Assembly: GCF_022369515.1 (NCBI RefSeq)
Contig: NZ_CP059724.1
Location: 4,774,001 to 4,838,000 of the forward strand
Source of the DNA: Paenibacillus sp. 19GGS1-52
Lineage (GTDB): Bacteria > Bacillota > Bacilli > Paenibacillales > Paenibacillaceae
Direction of reading: 5' to 3'
Length of the DNA: 64,000 nucleotides
The position numbers and the translations under genes are program-made. Within the stretch, counting starts at the first letter, position 1. Each line of letters opens with the position of its first letter. This document shows, piece after piece, positions 42,473 through 51,362 of the stretch. A model generated the notes under the pieces. That model was not told the DNA's origin. It made no database searches and saw only the letters and a list, made by a program, of their open reading frames with translations.

Positions 42473-44170
42473 ATGACAGAACAAGATCAACCCCACTTTC
42501 AAGAACTGGATTATATGCCCTGGATTGAAAAAACAGCTCAGAACAAGGCGGATCAGACCCTTTATCAACAACAGCTTGTTGCCAAATATACATGTTGCTT
42601 CGGGGAAGACAGTTTCGTGTCACCACAAGCGGTGATTTTTCCGGATAAGCTGCAGATGGGGGACCGCAGTTATATTGCCGGGGGAGCACTAATCCGCAAT
42701 ACTACGCTTACTATGGGCAAAGATTGTTCTATTAATAGTTACTGTGTTATCACTGGGACAATCACGATCGGCGACGGTGTAAGAATTGCTTCGCATGTCA
42801 GTATGTATGGATTTAATCATGGTCACGCATCTACTCAGATCCCTATTTTTCAACAGCCTTCAACTTCTATGGGGATTAAGATCGGGGATGATGTGTGGAT
42901 TGGAGCCCATTCGGTCATTGTTGACGGAGTACATATTGGTGCTCACAGCATCATAGCGGCAGGATCAATAGTAACAAAGGATGTTGCTGCTTATAGTGTA
43001 ATTGGGGGGAATCCGGCCAAACTTATTCGCAGCAGACTTTCAGTTGAACCTGGGTCACACTTATCTGAGAAGCTGGAGGAGCCCGCATTGAACGAACAAA
43101 CCTTGTTACAAAAATTGCAGTCCTTCGGCGAGCAGGCTCGCCAACAGTTAGTTCCTTTACTCCAACATTATTCAGTAGCTAGTGGACACGAAATATTTTT
43201 TCAGGATCAGCAGCCGAATTTCAAACGAACGGTTCGAGCGTATTGTGATGCTGTCGAGATTGCAGCCATGTTCGGCAGCTTGCCACCCGGTTGGACCCGT
43301 GAGGAACTAATTGCTAAACTACAAAGCTTTCAGGATGTCGCAACAGGTCTGCTGCCTGATCCCTGGTCTCCACCCGCACCAGAGATTTATAAACCAGAGC
43401 TGCTGTCGGATCATCTTGCTCGCTATCATCTGCTGGCTGTAGGTTATGCTCTCGAAGTACTTGGGGATTCCTTGCTCCATCCCGTTCAGGTTATTGAGCA
43501 GATGAGCGCAGAAACATTATTTCAGCACTTGGATGCGATGCCTTGGAGCCATGATGCCTGGGGCTGTGGGGATTGGATTGACTGCTACGCAACGGGAATC
43601 TATCATAATCTGCAGCATTTCAGCTCCCGGAAACGCCCTGATGATCTATTTGGCTGGCTGCAGACGCATTGCGATGAACACTCTGGCCTATGGGGTTCCC
43701 CTAGCGCAGAAGACGGCTGGCTGCAGCCCGTTAACGGATTTTATCGGCTGACTCGCGCTACTTACGCTCAATTTGGCATTCCTTTGCCCTACCCAGAGCA
43801 GGCTATCGATACTATTCTTGCCCACAGCCGGAATCGCAAGTTCTTCGGAGAGAACCGCTTGAACGCCTGCAACATCCTTGATGTAGCCCATCCTTTATGG
43901 CTTTGTCTGAAGCAGACCGATTACCGTAAAGCGGAAATCATCGACTGGGCGGAAAGTCAGCTTAAAGTGATCCTTAACAACTGGGTCAACGAGCGAGGTT
44001 TTAGCTTTCATTTGACGCAGAAGCAGAATACAGGGCTGCAAGGAACGGAAATGTGGTTAAGTATTATCTACCTTTTGGCAGATATTTGTGGAATCAGTTA
44101 TTGCCTGGGCTATCAGCCCAAAGGAGTGCATCGCACAGATTCGGCCTTTTCATTGATTTCTATAGCTTAA
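42473..44170 (+). CDS. Hexapeptide-repeat acyltransferase fused to a large C-terminal domain
   Basis: 565 residues. Residues about 45-190 are a left-handed beta-helix acyltransferase (repeats such as IGDGVRIASHVSMYG, IGDDVWIGAHSVIVDGVHIGAHSIIAAGSIV, then VIGGNPAKLIRSR); the acetyl-transfer His is in FNHGH. The other 370 residues are not part of that family. They contain WGDWIDCYATGIYHN, HSGLWGSP, GFYRLTRATYAQFG and TGLQGTEMWLSIIYLLADI, alpha-helical repeats with aromatic and acidic clusters that recall an alpha/alpha toroid, as in terpene cyclase-like or glycan-active proteins. I do not recognise it with certainty. AGAGGAG site upstream. Divergent from an AraC gene. Confidence 0.8.
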   Translation: MTEQDQPHFQELDYMPWIEKTAQNKADQTLYQQQLVAKYTCCFGEDSFVSPQAVIFPDKLQMGDRSYIAGGALIRNTTLTMGKDCSINSYCVITGTITIGDGVRIASHVSMYGFNHGHASTQIPIFQQPSTSMGIKIGDDVWIGAHSVIVDGVHIGAHSIIAAGSIVTKDVAAYSVIGGNPAKLIRSRLSVEPGSHLSEKLEEPALNEQTLLQKLQSFGEQARQQLVPLLQHYSVASGHEIFFQDQQPNFKRTVRAYCDAVEIAAMFGSLPPGWTREELIAKLQSFQDVATGLLPDPWSPPAPEIYKPELLSDHLARYHLLAVGYALEVLGDSLLHPVQVIEQMSAETLFQHLDAMPWSHDAWGCGDWIDCYATGIYHNLQHFSSRKRPDDLFGWLQTHCDEHSGLWGSPSAEDGWLQPVNGFYRLTRATYAQFGIPLPYPEQAIDTILAHSRNRKFFGENRLNACNILDVAHPLWLCLKQTDYRKAEIIDWAESQLKVILNNWVNERGFSFHLTQKQNTGLQGTEMWLSIIYLLADICGISYCLGYQPKGVHRTDSAFSLISIA

Positions 44171-44385
44171 TAATCACCTAATATTACACAGGCACGAGAG
44201 ATGCCGATAATTCCCATTAAACTGTCATTTGCCGCCTTTTACTGCGTTATTTACTGCCTTTTTGCCTTTGACACATTACAACTTCCGGAGCATAATTACT
44301 TTCGGCGCATTTTTGAATTATAATGCAATATTGAAGGTACATCCGGTGTCTTCATGTGTTAGCGCAAAGGAGGATGGAAAAGTTT

Positions 44386-46266
44386 ATGAAACAAAGATTT
44401 GATATAAGGAACAAACCTATTCTACTATTTAGCTTTATTTTGTTGTTAAAGAGTGCTGTGGCTTGGTTCGTCGTCTTTAGCGATGGTCCCACATGGAGCA
44501 TGCTGCTTACCGAGATTCCATTCTTCATTGTCGTATTTGGCTTAATTGAATGGATGGCCACCAAGCGCAAGTTTCTGTATTACATGATCGCCAACCTGTT
44601 TATTACCCTGATTTATTTTGCCGTCCTCATGTATTACAAATATTATGGCGTCATCGTTACTTATCATGCTTTGGAGCAGGCTGGTAAAGTTACCCAAGTT
44701 GGAGAAAGCACCTATTCTCTGCTAGATCCCTATTATCTATTTATTTTCGTCGATATTGTTGTGTTTATGTGTTATATGTTCCGCCCCAAATACATCGCTA
44801 CCTGGAAAGAACGTGGTGTTAACCGCCGCATGAATCGGCCAGCTTTGTTCGGGATCATCAGCGTATCGTTCGCGCTCTGCATGTTTAATATTTGGCCTAA
44901 TCATGCCAGCATGAATGAGAATAAAAAAGCGGAAAGCATGGGGCTCCTGAGCTACGAGGTATATACCATCTTTGCGGATAGTACTGAAAATGAAGAAATC
45001 ATCGATAGCAAGGATATCTCCCAAAGTTCCGTCAATGAGCTTAAAGGGATCACAGAGCCCGAGTCTCCACTGTACTGGGAAGCCGACAAAGGCAAGAATC
45101 TGATTGTAGTCCAAATGGAATCATTCCAGAACTTTCTAATCGGCCTTACCATTGACGGACAGGAAATTACCCCAAATATGAATAAACTGGTTAAGAATGA
45201 ATATTATTTCGATAACTTCTATTCAAATGCCGGACAGGGAACAACCTCAGATGCGGAATTTGTGGTAAATACTTCACTCTATGTTCCTCATCATGAGGCA
45301 GCAACCTCTTCCAACTATATGGATAAAGCGCTGCCCAGCCTGCCGAAGCTGATGAAAGCAAATGGTTATCAAACGGCTACGTTCCATACAAACAGCGTAG
45401 AGTTCTGGAACCGTGTGGCCCTTTATAAAGCTATTGGTTTCGATAAATATTATGACCAGTCCTTCTATGGTGATGACGATCACATCGCTTTCGGTTCTTC
45501 TGACGAAATACTGTATGCCAAGACGGTTCCTGAACTTGCTAAACTAGATGCCCAAGCTGATCCCTTCTATGCTATGGTCATCTCCATGAGTGCGCATCAT
45601 CCTTACCGTCTTCCAGAGTCCAAATTCAAAATAAAGCTGCCTGAGCGTTACGAAGGCACCTTGGTCGGCGACTATATTCAAGCCCAGAATTATGCCGATT
45701 ATGCAATGGGACAATTTCTCGCTGATTTAAAAACCAGTGGATTATGGGACGACAGTGTAATCGCATTTTACGGTGATCATCAAGGATTGCCGCTCTATTC
45801 CCTTAGTGGCGCTGAAAAAGATCTTATGAAAGAAATGTTCGGCCGTGAGTATGGCTATACCGATATGTTCAACATTCCATTCGTAATCCACGCTCCGGGT
45901 GCGGTTCAACCTGTTAAGTTCAGCCAAACGGGCGGACAGGTCGATATTTTGCCAACGTTGGCTAATTTATTAGGGATTTCCGTCAAAGACCAGCTTCATT
46001 TCGGTGAAGACCTTCTTAACCAGAGTACCAATCTACTTCCTGTTAGACACTTTCTACCCACCGGGTCCTTCATCAACGATACGAGCATGTACTTGACCGG
46101 TATTTCTTACGAGGATGGAACCAACTACAACCTGACTGACAACTCAATCACCAAAGACGGTTCTACAAAGGCACAATTTAACGCTATTGATCGACTGCTG
46201 AATATGTCCAATAGTTATATTTTGCAGTTGCCGGATTTAGTGAAGGATGAAGCGAAAGACAAGTAG
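44386..46266 (+). CDS. LTA synthase-like phosphoglycerol transferase (membrane sulfatase family)
   Basis: 626 residues from the ATG at 44386; two earlier in-frame ATGs at 44356 and 44374 are less well placed relative to AAAGGAGG. Five N-terminal membrane helices (about 10-190) precede an extracellular sulfatase-fold domain. The nucleophile Thr is in NAGQGTTSDAEF, metal ligands in VVQMESFQN and AFYGDHQG, and HPYRLPES is also typical. It polymerises or transfers glycerol phosphate from phosphatidylglycerol to lipoteichoic acid or another glycolipid. Orphan gene. Confidence 0.88.
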   Translation: MKQRFDIRNKPILLFSFILLLKSAVAWFVVFSDGPTWSMLLTEIPFFIVVFGLIEWMATKRKFLYYMIANLFITLIYFAVLMYYKYYGVIVTYHALEQAGKVTQVGESTYSLLDPYYLFIFVDIVVFMCYMFRPKYIATWKERGVNRRMNRPALFGIISVSFALCMFNIWPNHASMNENKKAESMGLLSYEVYTIFADSTENEEIIDSKDISQSSVNELKGITEPESPLYWEADKGKNLIVVQMESFQNFLIGLTIDGQEITPNMNKLVKNEYYFDNFYSNAGQGTTSDAEFVVNTSLYVPHHEAATSSNYMDKALPSLPKLMKANGYQTATFHTNSVEFWNRVALYKAIGFDKYYDQSFYGDDDHIAFGSSDEILYAKTVPELAKLDAQADPFYAMVISMSAHHPYRLPESKFKIKLPERYEGTLVGDYIQAQNYADYAMGQFLADLKTSGLWDDSVIAFYGDHQGLPLYSLSGAEKDLMKEMFGREYGYTDMFNIPFVIHAPGAVQPVKFSQTGGQVDILPTLANLLGISVKDQLHFGEDLLNQSTNLLPVRHFLPTGSFINDTSMYLTGISYEDGTNYNLTDNSITKDGSTKAQFNAIDRLLNMSNSYILQLPDLVKDEAKDK

Positions 46267-46285
46267 CTGTATCCAAATATTGAAA

Positions 46286-46353
46286 CACCAAGAAACCTCT
46301 CCTTTGTCAAATGGAAGCACGAGCAGCCATTTGACAGGAGAGGTTTCTTGGTG
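46286..46353. terminator. Very long bidirectional hairpin after the LTA synthase gene
   Basis: CACCAAGAAACCTCTCC... (46286-46312) pairs with the complement ending CTTGGTG (46327-46353); about 25 pairs with a two-base bulge. It separates the LTA synthase gene from a converging clpP remnant. Confidence 0.75.
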
Positions 46354-46355
46354 CA

Positions 46356-46433
46356 CTACATTCTCGTAATGATCTTGTCGATGATCCCATATTCCAGTGC
46401 ATCCTGGGCAGACATGAAGTAACGCGCCTTCTT
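46356..46433 (-). pseudogene. C-terminal fragment of a ClpP-like protease
   Basis: The minus strand reads KARYFMSAQDALEYGIIDKI then ITRM and stop. This is the conserved end of ClpP (R-D/Y-FMSAxEAxEYGxIDxxI). The catalytic part is missing and the sequence upstream leaves the family after KKA. It ends three bases from the long hairpin, which was probably the clpP terminator. Confidence 0.75.
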
Positions 46434-46524
46434 AGAAGCTCTGGCTTTTGCCCATGAACAGGGGCAGATTCCTGCATTGTTGGAGCTGATCTGGCAGGAC
46501 GCAGTGGCACCGCAACCGAGATGA
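46432..46524 (+). other. Unrecognised open stretch, possible gene remnant
   Basis: The plus strand next to the clpP fragment reads LEALAFAHEQGQIPALLELI, then WQDAVAPQPR and stop. It has no start of its own and I cannot name the family. Confidence 0.25.
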
Positions 46525-46557
46525 GGTTCGCAGCTTAAACAACCTTTTGCCTATCGA

Positions 46558-48489
46558 TTAGGCTGTTGCTTCTGCATATTCCCGCTCAACTTCTTTCTCG
46601 ACTTCCTTCTCAACTGTCTTCTCTACGGAAGGGGTCACTGCAGCGGGTTGAACGACAGTGGGCTGAGCGACAGTGGGTTCCTCAAAGGCAACCGTCTCCA
46701 CCTCGTGCAGCTTAACAAGGTTCGGATTGGAAGCTGCTTCGACTGTTGGCTCTACCACTGTATCTTCATTGATCTTAAATATATTGATTTCCTGGAACAA
46801 TTTTTGTGAAATTTCATTGATTTCCACAGCTTGTCGGGCAATATCGCGAATAGCAATATCCTGCTGCATACTGGAGGCGTTGACCTCCTGAACGCCCGCC
46901 GCCGTCTCCTCGGCAATGGCAGCAACGGAATGAACAGACTCGGCAAGTCTCGTATTCATCGTCTGGGTCATATCCACCTTATCGTGAATTTGTCCGATCT
47001 GTTTACTGATCTCGGCAATGGAGTGATCGATCGCCGCAAAAGAGGAAAGCGTCTCAGCCACCTTATGTTCCTGCTCTTCCAAATTCTCTTTCGTCTCCAG
47101 CATATTGCTCTGGAATTCAGCCATGCCTTTCTGCAATTCACTGATAATCTTGCTGATATGCACCGTTGAATCCTTCGTTTGGACGGACAATTGTCTAACC
47201 TCATCCGCAATCACGGCAAAGCCTTTGCCATAGGTTCCTGCTCTTGCCGCTTCAATCGCAGCATTCAGAGACAGAATATTCGTCTGCTGTGAGATTTCCG
47301 TAATGGAATTTGTAATTCTGGAGATATCCTTGGATTGCCCGACCAGCTTATTCAGAGCATTATAAACTTTGCCTACAGATTGACTGGACTGCTCAGATAC
47401 TTCACGCAAAGCGATAACGGCTGCCGATCCTTGGCGGGTGTTCTGATTGGCTGTTTTGCTGGTCAACAACATAACCTCGGTATACTCCGTAATCTCATGA
47501 ACCTCCCGTTCCAACTGCTGAATCAGGATCGCACTTTGTTCGGATTGTCCAGCCTGCTGCTCCGCGCCAACCGAAATCTCCTGTATGGTTCTTACAATAT
47601 CCAGATTGGTATGAGCGGTAATGGATGAGGATTGTTGAAAAGAATCCGAGTACGAAGCCAGCGCTGAAGCAACAGACTGCGTTTGCTGGAGCATGGCTCG
47701 TACCCGCTCTACCATATGGTCAAAATGATGACTGAGCGTACCTAATTCATCGTTATAAGGTGAATTGATCTGCTGGCGCAAATCACCTTCAGAAATTTTG
47801 AGCAGCGCTGCCTGCAGTTTCTTGACGGGAGATAGAAAGGAACGGATTAGCATCCAGGCAATAATCAGTGTAAACAGAAATACGAAGCCCGCTGCGTATA
47901 CTACAACAGAGGATGTACGATTTAAGAGTAGAAAGGAATAATCCTGCGCTTGCTGGGCGTTCTCGGCTGCCGCCGTATATAATTGCTCATTGGTCTTTAA
48001 CATAGCTGTATTCAAAGCCAATGCCTTTGTATGCACGTCGTCAATTTGTTCCAAAACGGTCATCGGGTCCAGATTCTCATCTTCCATAGTCTTAACTAAT
48101 TTATCAAAAAATCCTGTATACTCTCCTACCTGACTTCGTAAAAGCTCCAACTCCTTGGACTCTGATGAGTTCTCCTCAAATCCCAATTTGCTCAGCTCCG
48201 AAACCAGCTTCTTTTGCTTGTCCTTGAACGAATCGACGAACTCCAGATCACTGGATTCGGCAAGCGAAGTTTCCACACTATTTAATTCCTGCAGTTGCTG
48301 AGTGATCGTAGAAACGGTAATTCTTTTTTCCATTTCCGCCTTTTGCGTTTCCATCGAAACTTCAACCTGATTTATTTTATGACCCTGATAAAGGGCCACT
48401 CCCATGAAAAAGAGAGTGACAGCAGCGAAGCTGAATATCAGCTTCCATTTCATAGAAAGGTGTAAGAAGTTAACCTTCAAACGTATCAT
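46558..48489 (-). CDS. Methyl-accepting chemotaxis protein
   Basis: 643 residues. Membrane helices at about 15-33 and 193-215 enclose an all-helical, four-helix-bundle-type sensor rich in Glu, Lys and Leu. HAMP follows (SPVKKLQAALLKISEGDLRQQI), then the signalling domain with the tip ITEISQQTNILSLNAAIEAARAGTYGKGFAVIADEVRQLS. The last 60 residues are an acidic Val/Glu/Pro-rich tail (repeats of TVAQPTVVQPA and EKEVEKEVE) without a clear pentapeptide tether. Unlike the tandem pair at 20.8-25.2 kb it has no Cache domain. Confidence 0.92.
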   Translation of the reverse strand: MIRLKVNFLHLSMKWKLIFSFAAVTLFFMGVALYQGHKINQVEVSMETQKAEMEKRITVSTITQQLQELNSVETSLAESSDLEFVDSFKDKQKKLVSELSKLGFEENSSESKELELLRSQVGEYTGFFDKLVKTMEDENLDPMTVLEQIDDVHTKALALNTAMLKTNEQLYTAAAENAQQAQDYSFLLLNRTSSVVVYAAGFVFLFTLIIAWMLIRSFLSPVKKLQAALLKISEGDLRQQINSPYNDELGTLSHHFDHMVERVRAMLQQTQSVASALASYSDSFQQSSSITAHTNLDIVRTIQEISVGAEQQAGQSEQSAILIQQLEREVHEITEYTEVMLLTSKTANQNTRQGSAAVIALREVSEQSSQSVGKVYNALNKLVGQSKDISRITNSITEISQQTNILSLNAAIEAARAGTYGKGFAVIADEVRQLSVQTKDSTVHISKIISELQKGMAEFQSNMLETKENLEEQEHKVAETLSSFAAIDHSIAEISKQIGQIHDKVDMTQTMNTRLAESVHSVAAIAEETAAGVQEVNASSMQQDIAIRDIARQAVEINEISQKLFQEINIFKINEDTVVEPTVEAASNPNLVKLHEVETVAFEEPTVAQPTVVQPAAVTPSVEKTVEKEVEKEVEREYAEATA

Positions 48490-48969
48490 CCTCCATATAA
48501 GATCTCAAAATGCAATAGGTACTTTCTACCATTACCTTGATTGTAGAAGCCGGATATTAAATACTCTGCACAGTTTTGTATGAGAAACGTAAATATTATG
48601 TATTCAATTTGTGAACAATCTACAATCCTGCGTGATGCTGTACGTCAGCACCTCATCAAGGGTTCCGCGCCCTTAAGGCTTGATATTACTGGAATTAAAC
48701 GCGGTGGAAATCCACCAGGTCGCTGGCTTGTTCACCGAATCCTTATGCCAGTATCAGGTTGCCAATCGTATAGGTACCAGCTGGCACAAATACGATCCCT
48801 TTTGCCTAATTTCCCATCGCTGTTCAATGAACGCCAAAAAATCCCACTTCCGAGTAGATGAAGGAGATGCTTATATTATATAAACCTCAAGATGGAGGTT
48901 ACCCTTTGATTAAGACGCACAACTACGTAACGTCTGGCTTTCAGGCGTTACGCAATTGCTTGTTGTAGG
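48490..48969. other. Intergenic region with an unrecognised plus-strand remnant
   Basis: No supported gene. From about 48683 to 48883 one plus-strand frame is open (ELNAVEIHQVAGLF, NRIGTSWHKYDPF, RVDEGDAYII); it lacks a ribosome binding site and I do not recognise it. A GTAACG/CGTTAC hairpin at about 48926-48953 may end the nagB operon. Confidence 0.35.
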
Positions 48970-49752
48970 TCAATCCGGTACTGAGCTCCCATACGAATCC
49001 TTGTCTATAAATAGCCTGCAGTCCGTATGTGTACGCAGGATAGTAGATGGGCAGTCCGTAGTGATCGGCTCACGTAGTGTACGGGCTACCGCGTTCTGTT
49101 TCGTACTGCCAGGCACCATGCAGAACAGCCATTTAGCTGATAGCAGTGTGGGGATCGTCAGCGTCAACGCTTGCAAGGGAACCGCGTCTAATGTTGCAAA
49201 ACATCCGTCATTCACCTGCTGCCCCCGACAGGCAGAATCAAGCGTTACTGCCTTAACTAGCACGGGATCATGAAAATCGGCTACTGGCGGATCATTGAAG
49301 GCCAGATGTCCATTCTCTCCGATGCCCAGACAGACTATATCAATAGGCGCTTGGGCCAGCAATTCGCCGTAGCGCTTACATTCTCCATCGAGATCACCAT
49401 CGGTCTGGATATAATGCACAACACCAGGCTGGACCCTGTCGAACAATCGCTCCCGGAGATATGTACCGAACAACTGTGGTGCTCCTGCTGGTAAACCAGT
49501 ATATTCATCCATATGGAAGGCGGTGACTTTTGTCCAATCAATATCTGGGGCAAGTGCGAGCGTGTCGAGAAATTCATTCTGTGAAGGAGCAGCAGCAAAT
49601 ATAATTCTGACGCTTCGCTTGGAGGCTAACAATGCCCGAATGGCGATAGCTGCTTCCATTGCAGCGGCCTCTCCGAGCGCCTGCCTATTCGCATAGACGC
49701 GCACTAGCAGTGAATCGGCCATTTCCGTATGGATAGCTGTATCTTTGATCAT
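48970..49752 (-). CDS. nagB: Glucosamine-6-phosphate deaminase family protein
   Basis: 260 residues from the ATG at 49752, which has AAGGAGG at the right distance; the ATG at 49758 is too close. The NagB pattern is present: FHMDEYTGL (catalytic Asp), GTYLRERLFDRV, and CLGIGENGHLAFNDPP (the common form is GIGxDGHIAFNEP). It would convert glucosamine-6-phosphate to fructose-6-phosphate and ammonia. It is last in an operon of a sugar ABC importer and YesM/YesN genes. The length and the ENG motif resemble NagB-like proteins, so a related amino sugar is possible. Confidence 0.85.
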   Translation of the reverse strand: MIKDTAIHTEMADSLLVRVYANRQALGEAAAMEAAIAIRALLASKRSVRIIFAAAPSQNEFLDTLALAPDIDWTKVTAFHMDEYTGLPAGAPQLFGTYLRERLFDRVQPGVVHYIQTDGDLDGECKRYGELLAQAPIDIVCLGIGENGHLAFNDPPVADFHDPVLVKAVTLDSACRGQQVNDGCFATLDAVPLQALTLTIPTLLSAKWLFCMVPGSTKQNAVARTLREPITTDCPSTILRTHTDCRLFIDKDSYGSSVPD

Positions 49753-49766
49753 GAGCATTGCCTCCT

Positions 49767-51362
49767 TTATTCTCCCCGAAACTCACCGGGGGTAGAACCG
49801 GTATGGATTTTGAACAATTTAGTGAAATAGCTCTTGTTCTCATAGCCGAGTTGTTCGGCAACATACTCTACGCTTTTGGAGGACTGGTCAAGCAGTTCCT
49901 TGGCATGCTCCATCTTGGTATGAGTCACATAGTGGATAAAGCTCATCCCGGTTTCTTTTTTGAACAACCGGCTGAAATAACTGGAATTCAAATGAGTATA
50001 TTCGGCAACTTCCTCCAGCGTAATCTTTTTATTCAGATGCCGATCTACGTAAAGCTTAACCTTCTTGATCTCTTCCCGGCGCGTTTGCTGGTAAATCTCA
50101 CGGATAAAGGGCAGACGCTCCTGGAAAAAACGAACGGCCCAGCCTTCGAGTGTATGGATATGATCCATACTGGCAATGGTATCGTGCAGAATCTCCAGCG
50201 AGAAGGTAGACTGGAATTGCTGTCGGGCCTGTAGCCGCATCTGGTTGTCATACAGCAGCTTAAGTGTCCAATCCTTCACCAGCCGGGGTGTGAAGCGGTG
50301 CTCACGGACAAAGCGCATCCACTTCGCCAGAAGCTCATTCAAGCGATCTGCCGATTCTTCGAGAAACGCTTCGCGAATTTCCTGAGCAGCCTCCTGATAG
50401 TAAAGGAATAAATCCTCTTCTGTGAAAGGTTGCACCTGCAACAGATCGATAATATCACCTTCTTGCAGATAGAATGCATTCTCTGAGCCCAAGGCCAATA
50501 AATGGCCAATGCCCTCCCGGAATGATTCTATACCTGCAGGAATACGCGAATACTGAAAGGAGACGGTTCCCCCAGTTGACTGTTGAAGAGCGGCCTGAAG
50601 CTTTCCAAGCCTAGATACCTGTATTGAATCATTATCACATAGGTTGTCATAAGGAAATACAAGCACAACATCCCGTGGGCCATGCGGCAAGCATAATGCG
50701 CCACCACTAATCTGAAACACATCTGTGGTAGCTGCTTCAAGGAGCTGAAGTATGCTTAAATCCCCTTGTTTTCCATGCTCCTCCTCATACCCAACGATCC
50801 GGCAGAGCACAGCCATACTTCCGGTCTGCTCTGGAGCAAGGCCAAGCTCCTCCGCATCCCCCCTCCACTCCGTGTAGGGTATTTCTTTATTAGCGATACG
50901 CCGCAGCACGCTTAGCTTCAGCAGTGCTTTTTGATTCTCTGCCATCCCCTTCCATTTGAGTGTCTGCGCCACTTCTTCGTCCCTGCGCATCAAATCGTCG
51001 CTGATTCCCTGCAGCAGATTAACTATCATCTCCTTGCTGATGGTTTCCTTCAGAATATAGTCATTAACCATCAGTTTTACAGCCTGCTGCGCATAGGTGA
51101 AATCATCCATGCAGGATAATACGACCACCCGGGGGTCTCCATCCAGCTGTCTAAGCTCACGTATCAATTCAATTCCATCCATGTAAGGCATCCCGATATC
51201 TGTAATCACGATGTCCGGCATGCTTTCCTGCGCCTTCTCCAGCGCAATCCGTCCATTCTTGCAGGTGGAATGAGGAGTAAGTCCCAATTCATTCCAGGGA
51301 ATCATCGCCGAGAGAAATTCCAGAACAGGATAATCATCATCTACCAGCATCACGCTATACAT
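49767..51362 (-). CDS. YesN-like response regulator with AraC output domain
   Basis: 531 residues from the ATG at 51362 (MYSVMLVDDDYPVLEF), chosen because the receiver domain then starts at once; it overlaps the end of the kinase gene by eight bases. Phosphoacceptor Asp in MPDIVITDIGMPYMDG (about 55), conserved Lys in VNDYILKETIS (about 105), and a C-terminal AraC domain (about 430-530; LNSSYFSRLFKKETGMSFIHYV, YENKSYFTKLFKIHTGSTPGEFR). It should regulate the amino-sugar importer and the divergent SIS/GH20 genes. Confidence 0.92.
   Translation of the reverse strand: MYSVMLVDDDYPVLEFLSAMIPWNELGLTPHSTCKNGRIALEKAQESMPDIVITDIGMPYMDGIELIRELRQLDGDPRVVVLSCMDDFTYAQQAVKLMVNDYILKETISKEMIVNLLQGISDDLMRRDEEVAQTLKWKGMAENQKALLKLSVLRRIANKEIPYTEWRGDAEELGLAPEQTGSMAVLCRIVGYEEEHGKQGDLSILQLLEAATTDVFQISGGALCLPHGPRDVVLVFPYDNLCDNDSIQVSRLGKLQAALQQSTGGTVSFQYSRIPAGIESFREGIGHLLALGSENAFYLQEGDIIDLLQVQPFTEEDLFLYYQEAAQEIREAFLEESADRLNELLAKWMRFVREHRFTPRLVKDWTLKLLYDNQMRLQARQQFQSTFSLEILHDTIASMDHIHTLEGWAVRFFQERLPFIREIYQQTRREEIKKVKLYVDRHLNKKITLEEVAEYTHLNSSYFSRLFKKETGMSFIHYVTHTKMEHAKELLDQSSKSVEYVAEQLGYENKSYFTKLFKIHTGSTPGEFRGE

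Noticed and set aside
44356..44385. Longer start for the LTA synthase-like gene
   Set aside because: The ATGs at 44356 and 44374 lie before or too near the AAAGGAGG site; 44386 fits it.
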